The notes beneath the pieces are model-generated. The model was not told the DNA's origin. It was given only the letters and a program-made list of their open reading frames with translations, and ran no database searches. Below, piece after piece: positions 16,529 through 24,462 of a DNA stretch of 64,000 nucleotides (positions are counted from its first letter, which is position 1; every line of letters starts with the position of its first letter). This DNA is from JAUZRW01 sp034437755 (GTDB lineage: Bacteria > Chloroflexota > Anaerolineae > Aggregatilineales > Phototrophicaceae), in contig DAOTTV010000101.1 of NCBI GenBank assembly GCA_034437755.1, positions 7,652 to 71,651 on the forward strand. Reading direction: 5' to 3'. Position numbers and translations under genes: made by a program.

Positions 16529-16767
16529 CGTTTGCGCTTTCGTTTGCTTGTGCGTGCGTCGCGCCAGTTTTCTTGAATACGCTGGAGGGCGTTGTTATCG
16601 CTGATGTAGCTCTCGATATAGCCACAGGTGATGCACACGTAATTATCGAGCCCGACGTGATGCTTGAAGTCGATCGGGATCATGTTGCTACTGCTGTTCT
16701 TCACGGGTATATCGCGCCCGCTGTAGACGGTCGCTTGCCCGCACTTGGGACAGATTCCGTTCCGCAT
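16525..16767 (-). CDS. zinc-ribbon protein, paralog 2
   Basis: This 80-residue protein begins almost directly with Cys-Pro-Lys-Cys-Gly (residue 6 onward). The second Cys pair is Cys-Ile-Thr-Cys-Gly-Tyr, followed by Ile-Glu-Ser-Tyr-Ile-Ser and a helix containing Ala-Leu-Gln-Arg-Ile-Gln-Glu-Asn-Trp. It closely parallels the product encoded just downstream, with which it overlaps by 4 bp. The C-terminus is a run of Lys/Arg, which suggests contact with nucleic acid. An Asp-Asn-Tyr-Val-Cys motif before the second pair is common to both. It is part of a three-gene paralog cluster whose role is unknown. Confidence 0.82.
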   Translation of the reverse strand: MRNGICPKCGQATVYSGRDIPVKNSSSNMIPIDFKHHVGLDNYVCITCGYIESYISDNNALQRIQENWRDARTSKRKRKR

Positions 16768-16976
16768 GAGCAGGTATCCATTTCATCCATCGTCAGTTAA
16801 GTGAGGGATGTGCATAAACCCTTGTGACACAAATCATAGATGTTCTATCCGCCACGAGTCTCATCGAACGCGTTGTAGGCACACTACAGGTGCTATTTTG
16901 AAGCCTCTTTAGTAGGCTAGCCAAATCGCTTCAACAGTTGGCGATGAACTATCGCAGATGCCTACGCGCGCATCTC

Positions 16977-17222
16977 TCATGAGCTGGTCTTGCCCTGATC
17001 GTTTTTGCGCTTCGGTTTATCTTCTTCCAGCTCGCGCAGGCGGCGCTCAAGCCGTTTTTTGAGGGCGTGCGGATGTACAGCGTAGGTTTCCATGTAACCG
17101 CAATTGAAGCACAGGTAATCGCTAACGAACACCACGCCGAAGTATTTCGTCGGCACTTTACGACTCGCATTATAGGCATGAATATCGTTCGACCCGCATT
17201 TAGGACAGAAGCCATCTTTCAT
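16977..17222 (-). CDS. zinc-ribbon protein, paralog 3
   Basis: This 81-residue protein shares the layout of the two paralogs downstream: Cys-Pro-Lys-Cys-Gly at residues 6-10 and Cys-Phe-Asn-Cys-Gly-Tyr-Met-Glu-Thr-Tyr further on. The spacing between pairs and the residues after the second pair are the same. The C-terminal helix is much more basic and charged (Arg-Leu-Glu-Arg-Arg-Leu-Arg-Glu-Leu-Glu-Glu), reading as a short coiled coil. It is separated from paralog 2 by about 210 bp with no gene, so it is likely the first gene of a leftward run. Function unknown. Confidence 0.8.
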   Translation of the reverse strand: MKDGFCPKCGSNDIHAYNASRKVPTKYFGVVFVSDYLCFNCGYMETYAVHPHALKKRLERRLRELEEDKPKRKNDQGKTSS

Positions 17223-17451
17223 CGTGCTGGGTTATCTCTCACTTCATTGTCTCATGTTTATTATAGATAGATTGTACACATCGCGCATCGCTGAACCGGC
17301 CCGAAGCAGGGCGAATGAGTCATTAACGCATTTCTGATACAACTTTCGCCCGCACGCACCCGTACAGAATAGTAGAGAAATCACCGTCATTTACGCGATG
17401 TTAAGGGATTCGTGTTACACTTAGTCCATATTGGTGTAAGGGAAAAAACAA

Positions 17452-18024
17452 ATGAGTGATAACGACAACAACGATAACAACCGCGATAACGATATTAATA
17501 TGTGGAAAGTCCTCTCGACGGTTGGCAAGGGTGTCGGCAAAACAGTCGAAGTGATTGCCAAAGGCACCGGCTCCGCGATGAACGCCATCAACGAGGGGCA
17601 GAAAGCGATTAAGAAGCCTATGGCAGTGACAGAGATTACCATCATCTTCAACACCACCGATAAGACTGTGAAATTCATCAACCGCGAAACTGCCCGTGAC
17701 TCCAAAGAAATCCTCGGGCAAAGCGAAATTTCGATGAAGACCGACAACACCGCCGGCGTGTGGATTCCGTGGTACGACCCGCCGCGCTTCGCCAACTTCG
17801 CCAAGCGGCACATGGTGATCGTCATCGACGAGATTCCGGTGATGTACATCTGGCAGAAGGGCGATTACGTCTACTGGACGAACCGCCTCGACAACGAAGG
17901 TCGTCCGGCAAAAGCCTACAAGATGGGCGGTGTCGCGCACATTGGCGGGCGGCGGACGCTAGTCATCCGCAATGATCCTGAAGCGGGCTATAGCGCCTTC
18001 TTGACCGAGAACAAGAAACGCTGA
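17452..18024 (+). CDS. hypothetical protein with Asn/Asp-rich N-terminus
   Basis: The 190-residue product is not recognised. Residues 1-15 are almost entirely Asn and Asp. A short helix follows with Gly-Lys-Gly-Val-Gly-Lys-Thr, which resembles a P-loop by chance but lacks the preceding strand and the rest of a nucleotide-binding fold. From about residue 57 the sequence reads as a beta-rich domain with many aromatic residues (Trp-Ile-Pro-Trp-Tyr, Tyr-Ile-Trp-Gln, Tyr-Val-Tyr-Trp). An AAGGGA ribosome site precedes the ATG and an intrinsic terminator follows 27 nt after the stop, so it is a single-gene transcript. Confidence 0.75.
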   Translation: MSDNDNNDNNRDNDINMWKVLSTVGKGVGKTVEVIAKGTGSAMNAINEGQKAIKKPMAVTEITIIFNTTDKTVKFINRETARDSKEILGQSEISMKTDNTAGVWIPWYDPPRFANFAKRHMVIVIDEIPVMYIWQKGDYVYWTNRLDNEGRPAKAYKMGGVAHIGGRRTLVIRNDPEAGYSAFLTENKKR

Positions 18025-18051
18025 GCGCCCAGCATAGCCCATTAAACACAG

Positions 18052-18077
18052 CATGCCGACACTCGTCGGCATGTTTT
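18052..18077 (+). terminator. intrinsic terminator after the gene ending at 18024
   Basis: Perfect 9-bp arms (CATGCCGAC / GTCGGCATG) with a 4-nt loop are followed by TTTT. Confidence 0.85.
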
Positions 18078-18102
18078 GTATTGTTGGGGGATCTGACGCG
18101 CC

Positions 18103-18324
18103 TCAACTAGCTAACTTCTGCGCCTGATCTTCGGCTTTGTGACCGAGTTCTTCAGCCGTTTCGGCAATTGTACTACGGATCGTCTCGCCATCTTCAGGCG
18201 CGAATAAGAGCGCGATGACGGTTCCGATTGCGACACCGAGCGCTAAGCTCACAGCGGCAATCATCGAGCGTTCGGTCTGGGCGCGGCGACGTGCATCCTC
18301 GCTATAATATGTGCGTTTTGCCAT
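18103..18324 (-). CDS. YtxH-like small membrane protein
   Basis: This 73-residue protein has a polar, Arg-rich N-terminus. One Ala/Gly-rich membrane helix follows (about residues 22-42, with Gly-Val-Ala-Ile-Gly-Thr-Val), ending in Leu-Phe-Ala-Pro-Glu-Asp-Gly-Glu. The amphipathic helical tail is rich in Ala/Glu/Lys. The Leu-Phe-Ala-Pro-x-x-Gly junction is the hallmark of the YtxH family, small membrane proteins often linked to stress and of unknown role. The frame opens 13 codons earlier, but the ATG at 18324 follows AAGGAG, so I use it. It is a single leftward gene between a terminator and comEA. Confidence 0.85.
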   Translation of the reverse strand: MAKRTYYSEDARRRAQTERSMIAAVSLALGVAIGTVIALLFAPEDGETIRSTIAETAEELGHKAEDQAQKLAS

Positions 18325-18445
18325 CGTTACAATCTCCTTGAGTCTCTTTATCTTTATATTCATTGTAACGCACGCAGATAAAACGCACTTGTTGATGCCG
18401 TAAGAAGGGCGTTTAAAAGCATATAGATTACATAAGAGCGTCCCC

Positions 18446-19039
18446 TCAATCGAACCTGATCAAGGGTGCGAGAGTCTCCAGCGTCGCTGGCCCCATCCCA
18501 CTGACATTATCCAGCTCTTCCAGCGAAGCGATGCCGCCATTCTCTGTGCGATACGCGATGATGCGCTCGGCAAGCACCGGCCCCACGCCGGGCAGAGTCT
18601 GCAATTGCTCGGCAGTCGCGGTGTTGATAGCGACCCGATCGCCACCGGAGGCCGTCGGCAAGGGGCGCACCGCACCTGTCGCCGTAGCGGGTTGAGCAGG
18701 CACATGCACCTGATCGCCATCGCGCAGGAGGCCTGCTAGATTCACCCGACTCAAGTCGGCATCGGCTGTCGTGCCACCAACGCGGTCGAGCGCATCACTG
18801 ACGCGGCTCGCGTGCGGCAACGTAATCATCTGCTCGGCTTGTTGCACCGCTCCCGTCACATAGACGGTGATCGGGGCGGGGGTCGCCGTTGGTAACGGAG
18901 TCGCAGTCGGCAAGGGCGGATTAATCACAATCTGGACGGGATCGGGGCGGGATGTCAGCAACCAAGCCCCCGCGATGATGAGGGTCGCCACCAGCAACAG
19001 CGCAACCGCCGTACTGACCCATGATCCAAGGCGTGACAT
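18446..19039 (-). CDS. comEA: ComEA-like helix-hairpin-helix DNA-binding protein
   Basis: ComEA is a membrane-anchored receptor that binds double-stranded DNA outside the cell for natural transformation. The 197-residue product has an N-terminal membrane helix (about 9-29) and a Pro/Thr-rich linker. An SLBB domain follows (about 55-112, with Val-Tyr-Val-Thr-Gly-Ala-Val), then a Pro/Ala linker. The tandem helix-hairpin-helix domain is at 130-197, with Leu-Pro-Gly-Val-Gly-Pro and Val-Ser-Gly-Met-Gly-Pro hairpins. This is the standard order for Gram-positive-type ComEA. No comEC is nearby. The gene is 6 bp downstream of the 2H phosphoesterase cluster on the same strand and may be read from the same transcript. 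Confidence 0.88.
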   Translation of the reverse strand: MSRLGSWVSTAVALLLVATLIIAGAWLLTSRPDPVQIVINPPLPTATPLPTATPAPITVYVTGAVQQAEQMITLPHASRVSDALDRVGGTTADADLSRVNLAGLLRDGDQVHVPAQPATATGAVRPLPTASGGDRVAINTATAEQLQTLPGVGPVLAERIIAYRTENGGIASLEELDNVSGMGPATLETLAPLIRFD

Positions 19040-19045
19040 AAGCGT

Positions 19046-19594
19046 TCATACTCCTTTGAAGGGAAATATTTTCTGTGGCTTATCTTGAGAATAACGCATC
19101 ACCGCCAGCGCCTCGATATAAATCGTCCACTGCAAATCGCGATGTTGGAGCATGCGGATCATCTGCGGGATTTGACCGCTGACGATTTGCCCCTGTGCTA
19201 GCGTGATGTGCGGTATCCAGCGATCGGAGTTATAGTGTTCGTCGGGATTTTTCGCCCATTGACGGCAGATCGAGTGCATTTGCTCTTGCAGGTTGTCGAA
19301 TTGCGTGGTGCGGGCGACCGCCACATGCACGACCGGCATTTCACCCGTGAAAATCCCCAAGCCACCGGTATATAACTCAATGCGGGATAGCTGGCGTGCG
19401 GTCGTGCGTAGCGACGATTCAAGGTGATCGACTTCGTAGTATTGCGCCACCTGCAAAGAGATATGCGGATAGGGAGTATTGCTGAAGCCCTTCACACCGA
19501 ACGTATCGCGGAATTCACTCCAGATACTACTCACTTTATGGATGGTATCGTCGTCAATTATGCCGACGATCGCCATGTTACTCTGTGTTGTCAT
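19046..19594 (-). CDS. 2H phosphoesterase (2'-5' RNA ligase-like), copy A
   Basis: This 182-residue protein has two His-x-(Ser/Thr)-x motifs, His-Ile-Ser-Leu near residue 44 and His-Ile-Thr-Leu near residue 127. They define the 2H phosphoesterase/LigT fold, which cleaves or joins 2'-5' and cyclic phosphate bonds in RNA or nucleotides. The length is normal and both motifs are intact, so it should be active. Its start overlaps the end of the STAS-like gene by 17 bp and has a GAGGA ribosome site inside that gene. A related protein is encoded upstream of the same STAS-like gene. The substrate cannot be told from sequence. Confidence 0.85.
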   Translation of the reverse strand: MTTQSNMAIVGIIDDDTIHKVSSIWSEFRDTFGVKGFSNTPYPHISLQVAQYYEVDHLESSLRTTARQLSRIELYTGGLGIFTGEMPVVHVAVARTTQFDNLQEQMHSICRQWAKNPDEHYNSDRWIPHITLAQGQIVSGQIPQMIRMLQHRDLQWTIYIEALAVMRYSQDKPQKIFPFKGV

Positions 19595-19988
19595 TCAACC
19601 AATCCTCAGCTTGTTGGCGTTCCTCAAGGGCGAACACGTCAATCGTCGCGTCGATCGGCAGGAGATTAATCAAACTCTGGGCGATTGACAGCGTGATTTG
19701 CAGCGCACGATCGGCGCTGAACGCGCTACGAATATGAGCTTTATCGCGATCAGCGAAGTGATCGCGGACGATTTGCCGCCCTTTCGCGGTGACATAGGCA
19801 ATCGGCGGTAACGTATTAACCTGTGTCATGTCGATCATGACGCGCACCGTCTCCTCATTTTCGATTTTTTGCACCAGTATCTCTTCCAGCGTCGCCATAT
19901 ATTCATCGACGGCGGCGCGATTGGTCGCATGGAAGATAATCTCGTAGATGCCATTGCGATGCATGCTCATTTCGATCAGTTTAGCCAT
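19578..19988 (-). CDS. STAS/SpoIIAA-like regulatory protein, copy A
   Basis: The 136-residue protein reads as an alpha/beta STAS-like domain. It has an initial strand, a long helix, a Val-Arg-Val-Met-Ile-Asp-Met-Thr-Gln strand, a second helix with Gly-Arg-Gln-Ile-Val-Arg, and a last strand with Ile-Asp-Val-Phe. STAS proteins (SpoIIAA type) act by binding partners and are often controlled by phosphorylation of a Ser or Thr. It lies between two 2H phosphoesterase genes, overlapping both (17 bp and 8 bp), so the three products are probably made together. A more distant relative is encoded at 34757. The fold call is tentative, based on pattern only. Confidence 0.6.
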   Translation of the reverse strand: MAKLIEMSMHRNGIYEIIFHATNRAAVDEYMATLEEILVQKIENEETVRVMIDMTQVNTLPPIAYVTAKGRQIVRDHFADRDKAHIRSAFSADRALQITLSIAQSLINLLPIDATIDVFALEERQQAEDWLNDNTE

Positions 19989-20559
19989 CGTCTGCTTCTC
20001 CGATGAGTTCGACAGTCATGTTCTCGTCTCCTAGTAGAGAAATGCGGTCGATTGTCATCTCCCATGCGAAGTCTCGCTGAGCCAGCAAGGTCACGACATC
20101 AGCGAGTTGTGCAATACCCATGCCGGGTATCAGCAGGGAGATATGCGGCATCCAGTGGTTAATCAGGTGGTGCTTGCTGATGTCATGCATGGCACCGGTG
20201 AGCGCCCCGATGAGCGAGGTTTGGATGCGCGTGAGTTCTGGATTACGAACGACTGCCACATATACCGCATTTTTCTCGCCCGTGAAGAGGCCTAAGCCCG
20301 CCGTGCGAATCGTGAACGGGGGTTGGAAAGCGGCGAATTGCTCCATCGCGTCATGCAGCTGCGCCGAGTCAATCGCTTGTGCTTGGATTTGCGTCATATG
20401 TGGCGTGGGGTTGGCGATGGGATGGCTAATGCCCAGCTCAGTCTCTAATTCATGCCAGATATTCTTGACGATCGTTTCGTGCGTCTCATCCAGTAGAGAC
20501 GCAATGACGTAATTTGGGCGTTTTTCAGGAAAAAAGTAATCGCGGATGAAATCGACCAT
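19981..20559 (-). CDS. 2H phosphoesterase (2'-5' RNA ligase-like), copy B
   Basis: This 192-residue protein is the second 2H phosphoesterase of the cluster. The two motifs are His-Met-Thr-Gln near residue 54 and His-Ile-Ser-Leu near residue 140. Both catalytic His are kept, and the last strand reads Leu-Leu-Gly. It matches copy A around Leu-Gly-Leu-Phe-Thr-Gly-Glu before the second motif, suggesting an old duplication. It is the first gene of the leftward set; its stop overlaps the next start by 8 bp. A TATAAT-like leftward element lies about 76 nt upstream in the divergent gap with trmB. Function by family only: RNA-end or cyclic-nucleotide phosphodiesterase. Confidence 0.85.
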   Translation of the reverse strand: MVDFIRDYFFPEKRPNYVIASLLDETHETIVKNIWHELETELGISHPIANPTPHMTQIQAQAIDSAQLHDAMEQFAAFQPPFTIRTAGLGLFTGEKNAVYVAVVRNPELTRIQTSLIGALTGAMHDISKHHLINHWMPHISLLIPGMGIAQLADVVTLLAQRDFAWEMTIDRISLLGDENMTVELIGEADDG

Positions 20560-20683
20560 CGAGCCTATCCTTCGTAGCGTGTATGATTCAAGAGCGCATG
20601 AGCGAACTGATGCTTGATTGCGCTGTTATTTCTCATTATAGTTTGGGTTCCTATATTTTCGCAAACGCACGAGAAACGCGCAC

Positions 20684-21679
20684 ATGACACAGATACAACC
20701 CCTCAACAGCTTAAGCCTGCCCTTCCCAACCGACTGGGCCGCGGTCTTCGGCGCGGATCGCCCGCTGATCGTCGAGATTGGCTTCGGCAATGGGGATTAT
20801 CTGGTCGCGCTTGCCCAGCACTATCCCGATCATCACATCATCGGCTTCGAGATATCGAATCCCTCATTGATGAAAGCCCAGCGCAAAGCCCAACGCCATC
20901 AACTGCATAACGTGCGCGTCGTCTATTCCCGCGCCGAGACCGCCCTGCATCATCTGTTCACACCGCAGAGCGTGCGCCAATTCCACATCAACTATCCTGA
21001 TCCATGGTTCAAAGCGCGCCATTCAGGACGACGCTTGATGCAACGCGACACACTCGACGCACTCGTAAGCCGCCTTGAACCCGATGGCTTGCTCTATCTC
21101 GCGACGGACATCCGCGCCTATGCCGAGCTGAGCCATGATCTCTTGGCACAAACGCCCACGCTCGATAATCAACTCGCTCGCGCATGGGTGCATGACTTCC
21201 CACAACGCCTCATCACCACCAAGTACGAAGAAAAAGGCTATCGTGAGGGGCGCAAGGGACATTACTTCAAGTACCAACGTAATCATCAGCCCGCGCCACA
21301 CGTACCCGTCAAGGAGGAGTTACCCGTGCCCCATGTCGTGATCCAAACCCCGATGAACGTCGCCGATATCGCACAGGCGGTGACGAAAATCTCACATCAC
21401 CCCGCCGAGGGCTTCACCGTTGCCGTCCTCAGTGGCTACTACAACCCGACTCACGATTCAGCCTTGATCGAAGTCATCATCGAAGAACCGACGATCGAAC
21501 AGCACATCGCGCTGGTGTTACGGCGCAAGTCCGACGATAGCTATACCCTGCGCTATGCTAGCTTCGGTCAACCGCGCCCGACTGCGGGTATGCACTACGC
21601 GGTCGGCTTTGTCGGCGATTGGATTGCCGATCTTCATCCCGATGCAACCGTCACGCGTCGCAGTCTCCGCACAACTTAA
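20684..21679 (+). CDS. trmB: tRNA (guanine-N7-)-methyltransferase with C-terminal extension
   Basis: TrmB methylates N7 of G46 in tRNA variable loops with S-adenosylmethionine. The first about 210 residues carry the family motifs: the SAM-binding Val-Glu-Ile-Gly-Phe-Gly-Asn-Gly, the acidic Gly-Phe-Glu-Ile-Ser loop, the substrate motif Pro-Asp-Pro-Trp-Phe-Lys and Thr-Lys-Tyr-Glu-Glu-Lys-Gly near the end. A further about 120 residues follow after a short His/Pro linker. They read as a separate alpha/beta domain that I do not recognise and that is absent from ordinary TrmB. The stop codon overlaps the convergent YfhO-like gene by 4 bp. Confidence 0.92.
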   Translation: MTQIQPLNSLSLPFPTDWAAVFGADRPLIVEIGFGNGDYLVALAQHYPDHHIIGFEISNPSLMKAQRKAQRHQLHNVRVVYSRAETALHHLFTPQSVRQFHINYPDPWFKARHSGRRLMQRDTLDALVSRLEPDGLLYLATDIRAYAELSHDLLAQTPTLDNQLARAWVHDFPQRLITTKYEEKGYREGRKGHYFKYQRNHQPAPHVPVKEELPVPHVVIQTPMNVADIAQAVTKISHHPAEGFTVAVLSGYYNPTHDSALIEVIIEEPTIEQHIALVLRRKSDDSYTLRYASFGQPRPTAGMHYAVGFVGDWIADLHPDATVTRRSLRTT

Positions 21680-24450
21680 GCGCGTCGCCACTGCCACCCA
21701 ATCATCAGCAAAGCCAGCACCCACGCGAGCGCACCGCCCGCAATCGCGCCATACCACAAGGTCGGCACAAAGCTGAAGACGACCTGACTCGTCCCAGCTG
21801 GCACGCGCACCGCCCGAAACAACACATCCGCCCGATGAATCGGCACATCCGCCTCGTTGACGGTCGCACGCCAGCCCGGATAATACGCATCTGCGAGATA
21901 GAGATAGGCATCCGTCGGGCTTGTCACAGCAACCTCGACGCGGGTCGGGCTGTAATGCGTGATACGTGCCTGATACGCGCCATCGGCATCACTCGTATCA
22001 GTGGCGGGCAAAGTCGGCACGTCACCATGCAAGACCGTCGTGCCCGTTGCACGCAGATGCGCTAAGGCCGCCTCATGACTCTCCCAATCATCCGCCAGCA
22101 CCGTCACATCCGTGACGAGGCGCACGCGCCCCGCGTTCCCCAGATCATAAGCTTTGACATCGCTCGATAGCACGCGGGTGATACCAGCCGGCATCAACTG
22201 GCGAAATTCGCCCGTGCGCGTGTCAACCAGCGTCACAGCGTGGAGCATCAGGCGGGATGTGCGATCCACATCAGCGATCACGCGCACCGTAGCGGCCGCA
22301 TCTACACCCGTGAGATCATACGCCGCTAGCTGAAGCCCGTTATCGAGCGTCACAGGTCCAGCAAGTGGCGGGCGCGTCCCTGCGTCGGCATAAGTGATCG
22401 TCGGGGCATTTGCGCCGCTATACAGCACATGCACGCGATCCGCGACGAAACCCGACGGATTGTGGAAGCGCGCATCTGTCGCCAGCACTGCCGAGAAGGT
22501 CGTATCGTAAGCGATGCCTGCGTGCCACACATCGTAGAGCTTATCCGCGATGAGATAGCGCGTATCGGTCAAGCGCAGTAACCAGCGCGGCGGCACACAC
22601 ACCCCGCGACACGCTTCACGCGCCAGCGACTCGCCCATGCGCCCGTCAGTGATGCGCGGTGTCGCCTCAGGAAGCAAGAGCGATATAAATTGTGAGTAAT
22701 AAATCGTCGGCAATACGCCGCCACCGTAGCCGTCCAGCGTCGGGATACCCCACGTCAGGGCTTGATTAGGCGCGAGCATCTCCTGTTGCTTGATCGCCGT
22801 GAACGCGATTTGTATCGCTTCTTCGTCCATGCCCAGCGCTTCATAGCGTGCGCGTAATTGCACTTTATCGCCCGTATCAAACAATTGATTGCCTATCGAG
22901 AGCGTGCGCGGCGGCGGTGTGGCGGATGCAGTCAACGCTTGCAATTGGCTGATCGTGAAGCGTTGTCCGGTGTAGACATCGCGCGGCACAAGATCGGTGT
23001 AAGGCAAGCGGCGGGTCGCGGCGAATAACTCGATTATCAGCGCGATGAGTACGAGCAAGGCAAGCGCGTTGCCACGACGGGTGATAGCAGGCGATGACGG
23101 GCGATCAGGCTTCACTTGATCGCGCTGACCAGCTAGCCATAGCAAACACACGAGAGCGCACGCGATCACCCCCCACATGACGACGGTCGGCAGTGGCGCG
23201 ACAAGCGCCCCGCTCACGTCAACTTGTGCGATCGGCAACACGCCTGCCAGCGCAATCACCAGCAACAGACCGCCGCCGACCAGTGCCAGCACAGACCGCC
23301 CGACAACACCCACCTGCAAAGCGAGGACTCCGCGCCCAGTGAGCATCGCCAGCGCCAGCGCGGCGAGTGCCATCCAGCGCGCCGGCACCCGAAACAGGTT
23401 GAAGCCCGGCAGATTCGCCAGTAACCAGTAAAGCGGATTATACGCCCCCAGTGCCAGCAACACGCCAACCAGCGTCAGCACCACCCACGTATACCGGCGT
23501 ACATCGGCGGGACGTTGATAGACTAGCGCCCCGATCAATGCTAGACATAAGCCAATGACACCGATTGTCACGACGTATTCAGAGAAGAGTTGTCCATCGT
23601 AGATGCCGAGCAGACTGCGCGGTAAGTACCACGGCGGCAGAGAGAACGCGACCGCCTCACGCGCATTCAAGCCACTACCGCGATTCGACATACCCGTGAG
23701 TTCGAGCGTAGGGAGCAACTGTGGCAGGGCTAGCACGATCGCGATCACAGTGGCGATCGCCAGCTTGAGCAGATGACGACCGTATGTGCGCCACCCCGCG
23801 CCAAGCGCCTGCACAATACCATACACGCCGAGACCGATACCGGTCATGAAGACGGTTTGCGTGTGTCCGCTGAAAATCTGTAACGCCCAGCCCATGCCAA
23901 GAAACAACAGCCACAACCGCGCTCGCTCAGCTGAGAGCGCACGATGATAGAGATAGAACAGCCACGGCAACCATGCGATCCCCTGTAGCTGATTGATCTG
24001 CTCAATATGCCCGCCGACATAGCCGCCTAACGCAAAGAGAAGCGCGGTGGTTAGTGCCGGTAGCCAGGCGCGGCTCATCGTCGCCCAGAATAACACCAGC
24101 GCCCCCAGCCCCGCCCAGATGATATGCAATATAATCGCATAACGCACGGCATCCGGCGCGGGTAAGGCGATGGTTAACCAATTAGGCGGGTAAAACGTGC
24201 CAATCTGCGGATTCGCCAGCAGAGGCACACCCATGAAAATATCCGGTGTCCACAACGGCAGTTGACCGGCGCGCAGGGCGGCATCACGCGCATCCCAATA
24301 GGGATAGAAATAACGATAGGTATCGCCGCGCGCTAAGATCATATCGGTGAATACCAACTGCCAGAAGAACAGGACACACAGCGCGACCAAGCCCAGCACA
24401 GACAAAAGCGTTATGAGGCGCGTCCTAGCGCGATGCTCGCCCGCTTCCAT
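21676..24450 (-). CDS. YfhO-family membrane protein
   Basis: The 924-residue protein has about a dozen membrane segments in the first 460 residues, then a large outer-face domain, and one more segment at the C-terminus. The first loop (Gly-Asp-Thr-Tyr-Arg-Tyr-Phe-Tyr-Pro then Leu-Pro-Leu-Trp-Thr-Pro) and a C-terminal Tyr-Tyr-Pro-Gly-Trp-Arg-Ala-x-Val motif are typical of the YfhO family. Family members are GT-C-like proteins proposed to transfer sugars at the cell surface, but no substrate is known here. The frame opens at a GTG four codons earlier; I use the ATG at 24450. It starts just after cysS, so the two are likely cotranscribed. Confidence 0.85.
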   Translation of the reverse strand: MEAGEHRARTRLITLLSVLGLVALCVLFFWQLVFTDMILARGDTYRYFYPYWDARDAALRAGQLPLWTPDIFMGVPLLANPQIGTFYPPNWLTIALPAPDAVRYAIILHIIWAGLGALVLFWATMSRAWLPALTTALLFALGGYVGGHIEQINQLQGIAWLPWLFYLYHRALSAERARLWLLFLGMGWALQIFSGHTQTVFMTGIGLGVYGIVQALGAGWRTYGRHLLKLAIATVIAIVLALPQLLPTLELTGMSNRGSGLNAREAVAFSLPPWYLPRSLLGIYDGQLFSEYVVTIGVIGLCLALIGALVYQRPADVRRYTWVVLTLVGVLLALGAYNPLYWLLANLPGFNLFRVPARWMALAALALAMLTGRGVLALQVGVVGRSVLALVGGGLLLVIALAGVLPIAQVDVSGALVAPLPTVVMWGVIACALVCLLWLAGQRDQVKPDRPSSPAITRRGNALALLVLIALIIELFAATRRLPYTDLVPRDVYTGQRFTISQLQALTASATPPPRTLSIGNQLFDTGDKVQLRARYEALGMDEEAIQIAFTAIKQQEMLAPNQALTWGIPTLDGYGGGVLPTIYYSQFISLLLPEATPRITDGRMGESLAREACRGVCVPPRWLLRLTDTRYLIADKLYDVWHAGIAYDTTFSAVLATDARFHNPSGFVADRVHVLYSGANAPTITYADAGTRPPLAGPVTLDNGLQLAAYDLTGVDAAATVRVIADVDRTSRLMLHAVTLVDTRTGEFRQLMPAGITRVLSSDVKAYDLGNAGRVRLVTDVTVLADDWESHEAALAHLRATGTTVLHGDVPTLPATDTSDADGAYQARITHYSPTRVEVAVTSPTDAYLYLADAYYPGWRATVNEADVPIHRADVLFRAVRVPAGTSQVVFSFVPTLWYGAIAGGALAWVLALLMIGWQWRRA

Positions 24451-24462
24451 GTCGCGTATCAC

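Noticed and set aside
17505..17560. Gly-Lys-Gly-Val-Gly-Lys-Thr in the protein at 17452, resembling a P-loop
   Set aside because: No preceding hydrophobic strand, no Walker B, and the rest of the protein is beta-rich.
13329..24450. TPR protein and YfhO-like frame both spanning 928 codons
   Set aside because: Coincidence of length; the sequences are unrelated and the YfhO-like start is probably four codons in.
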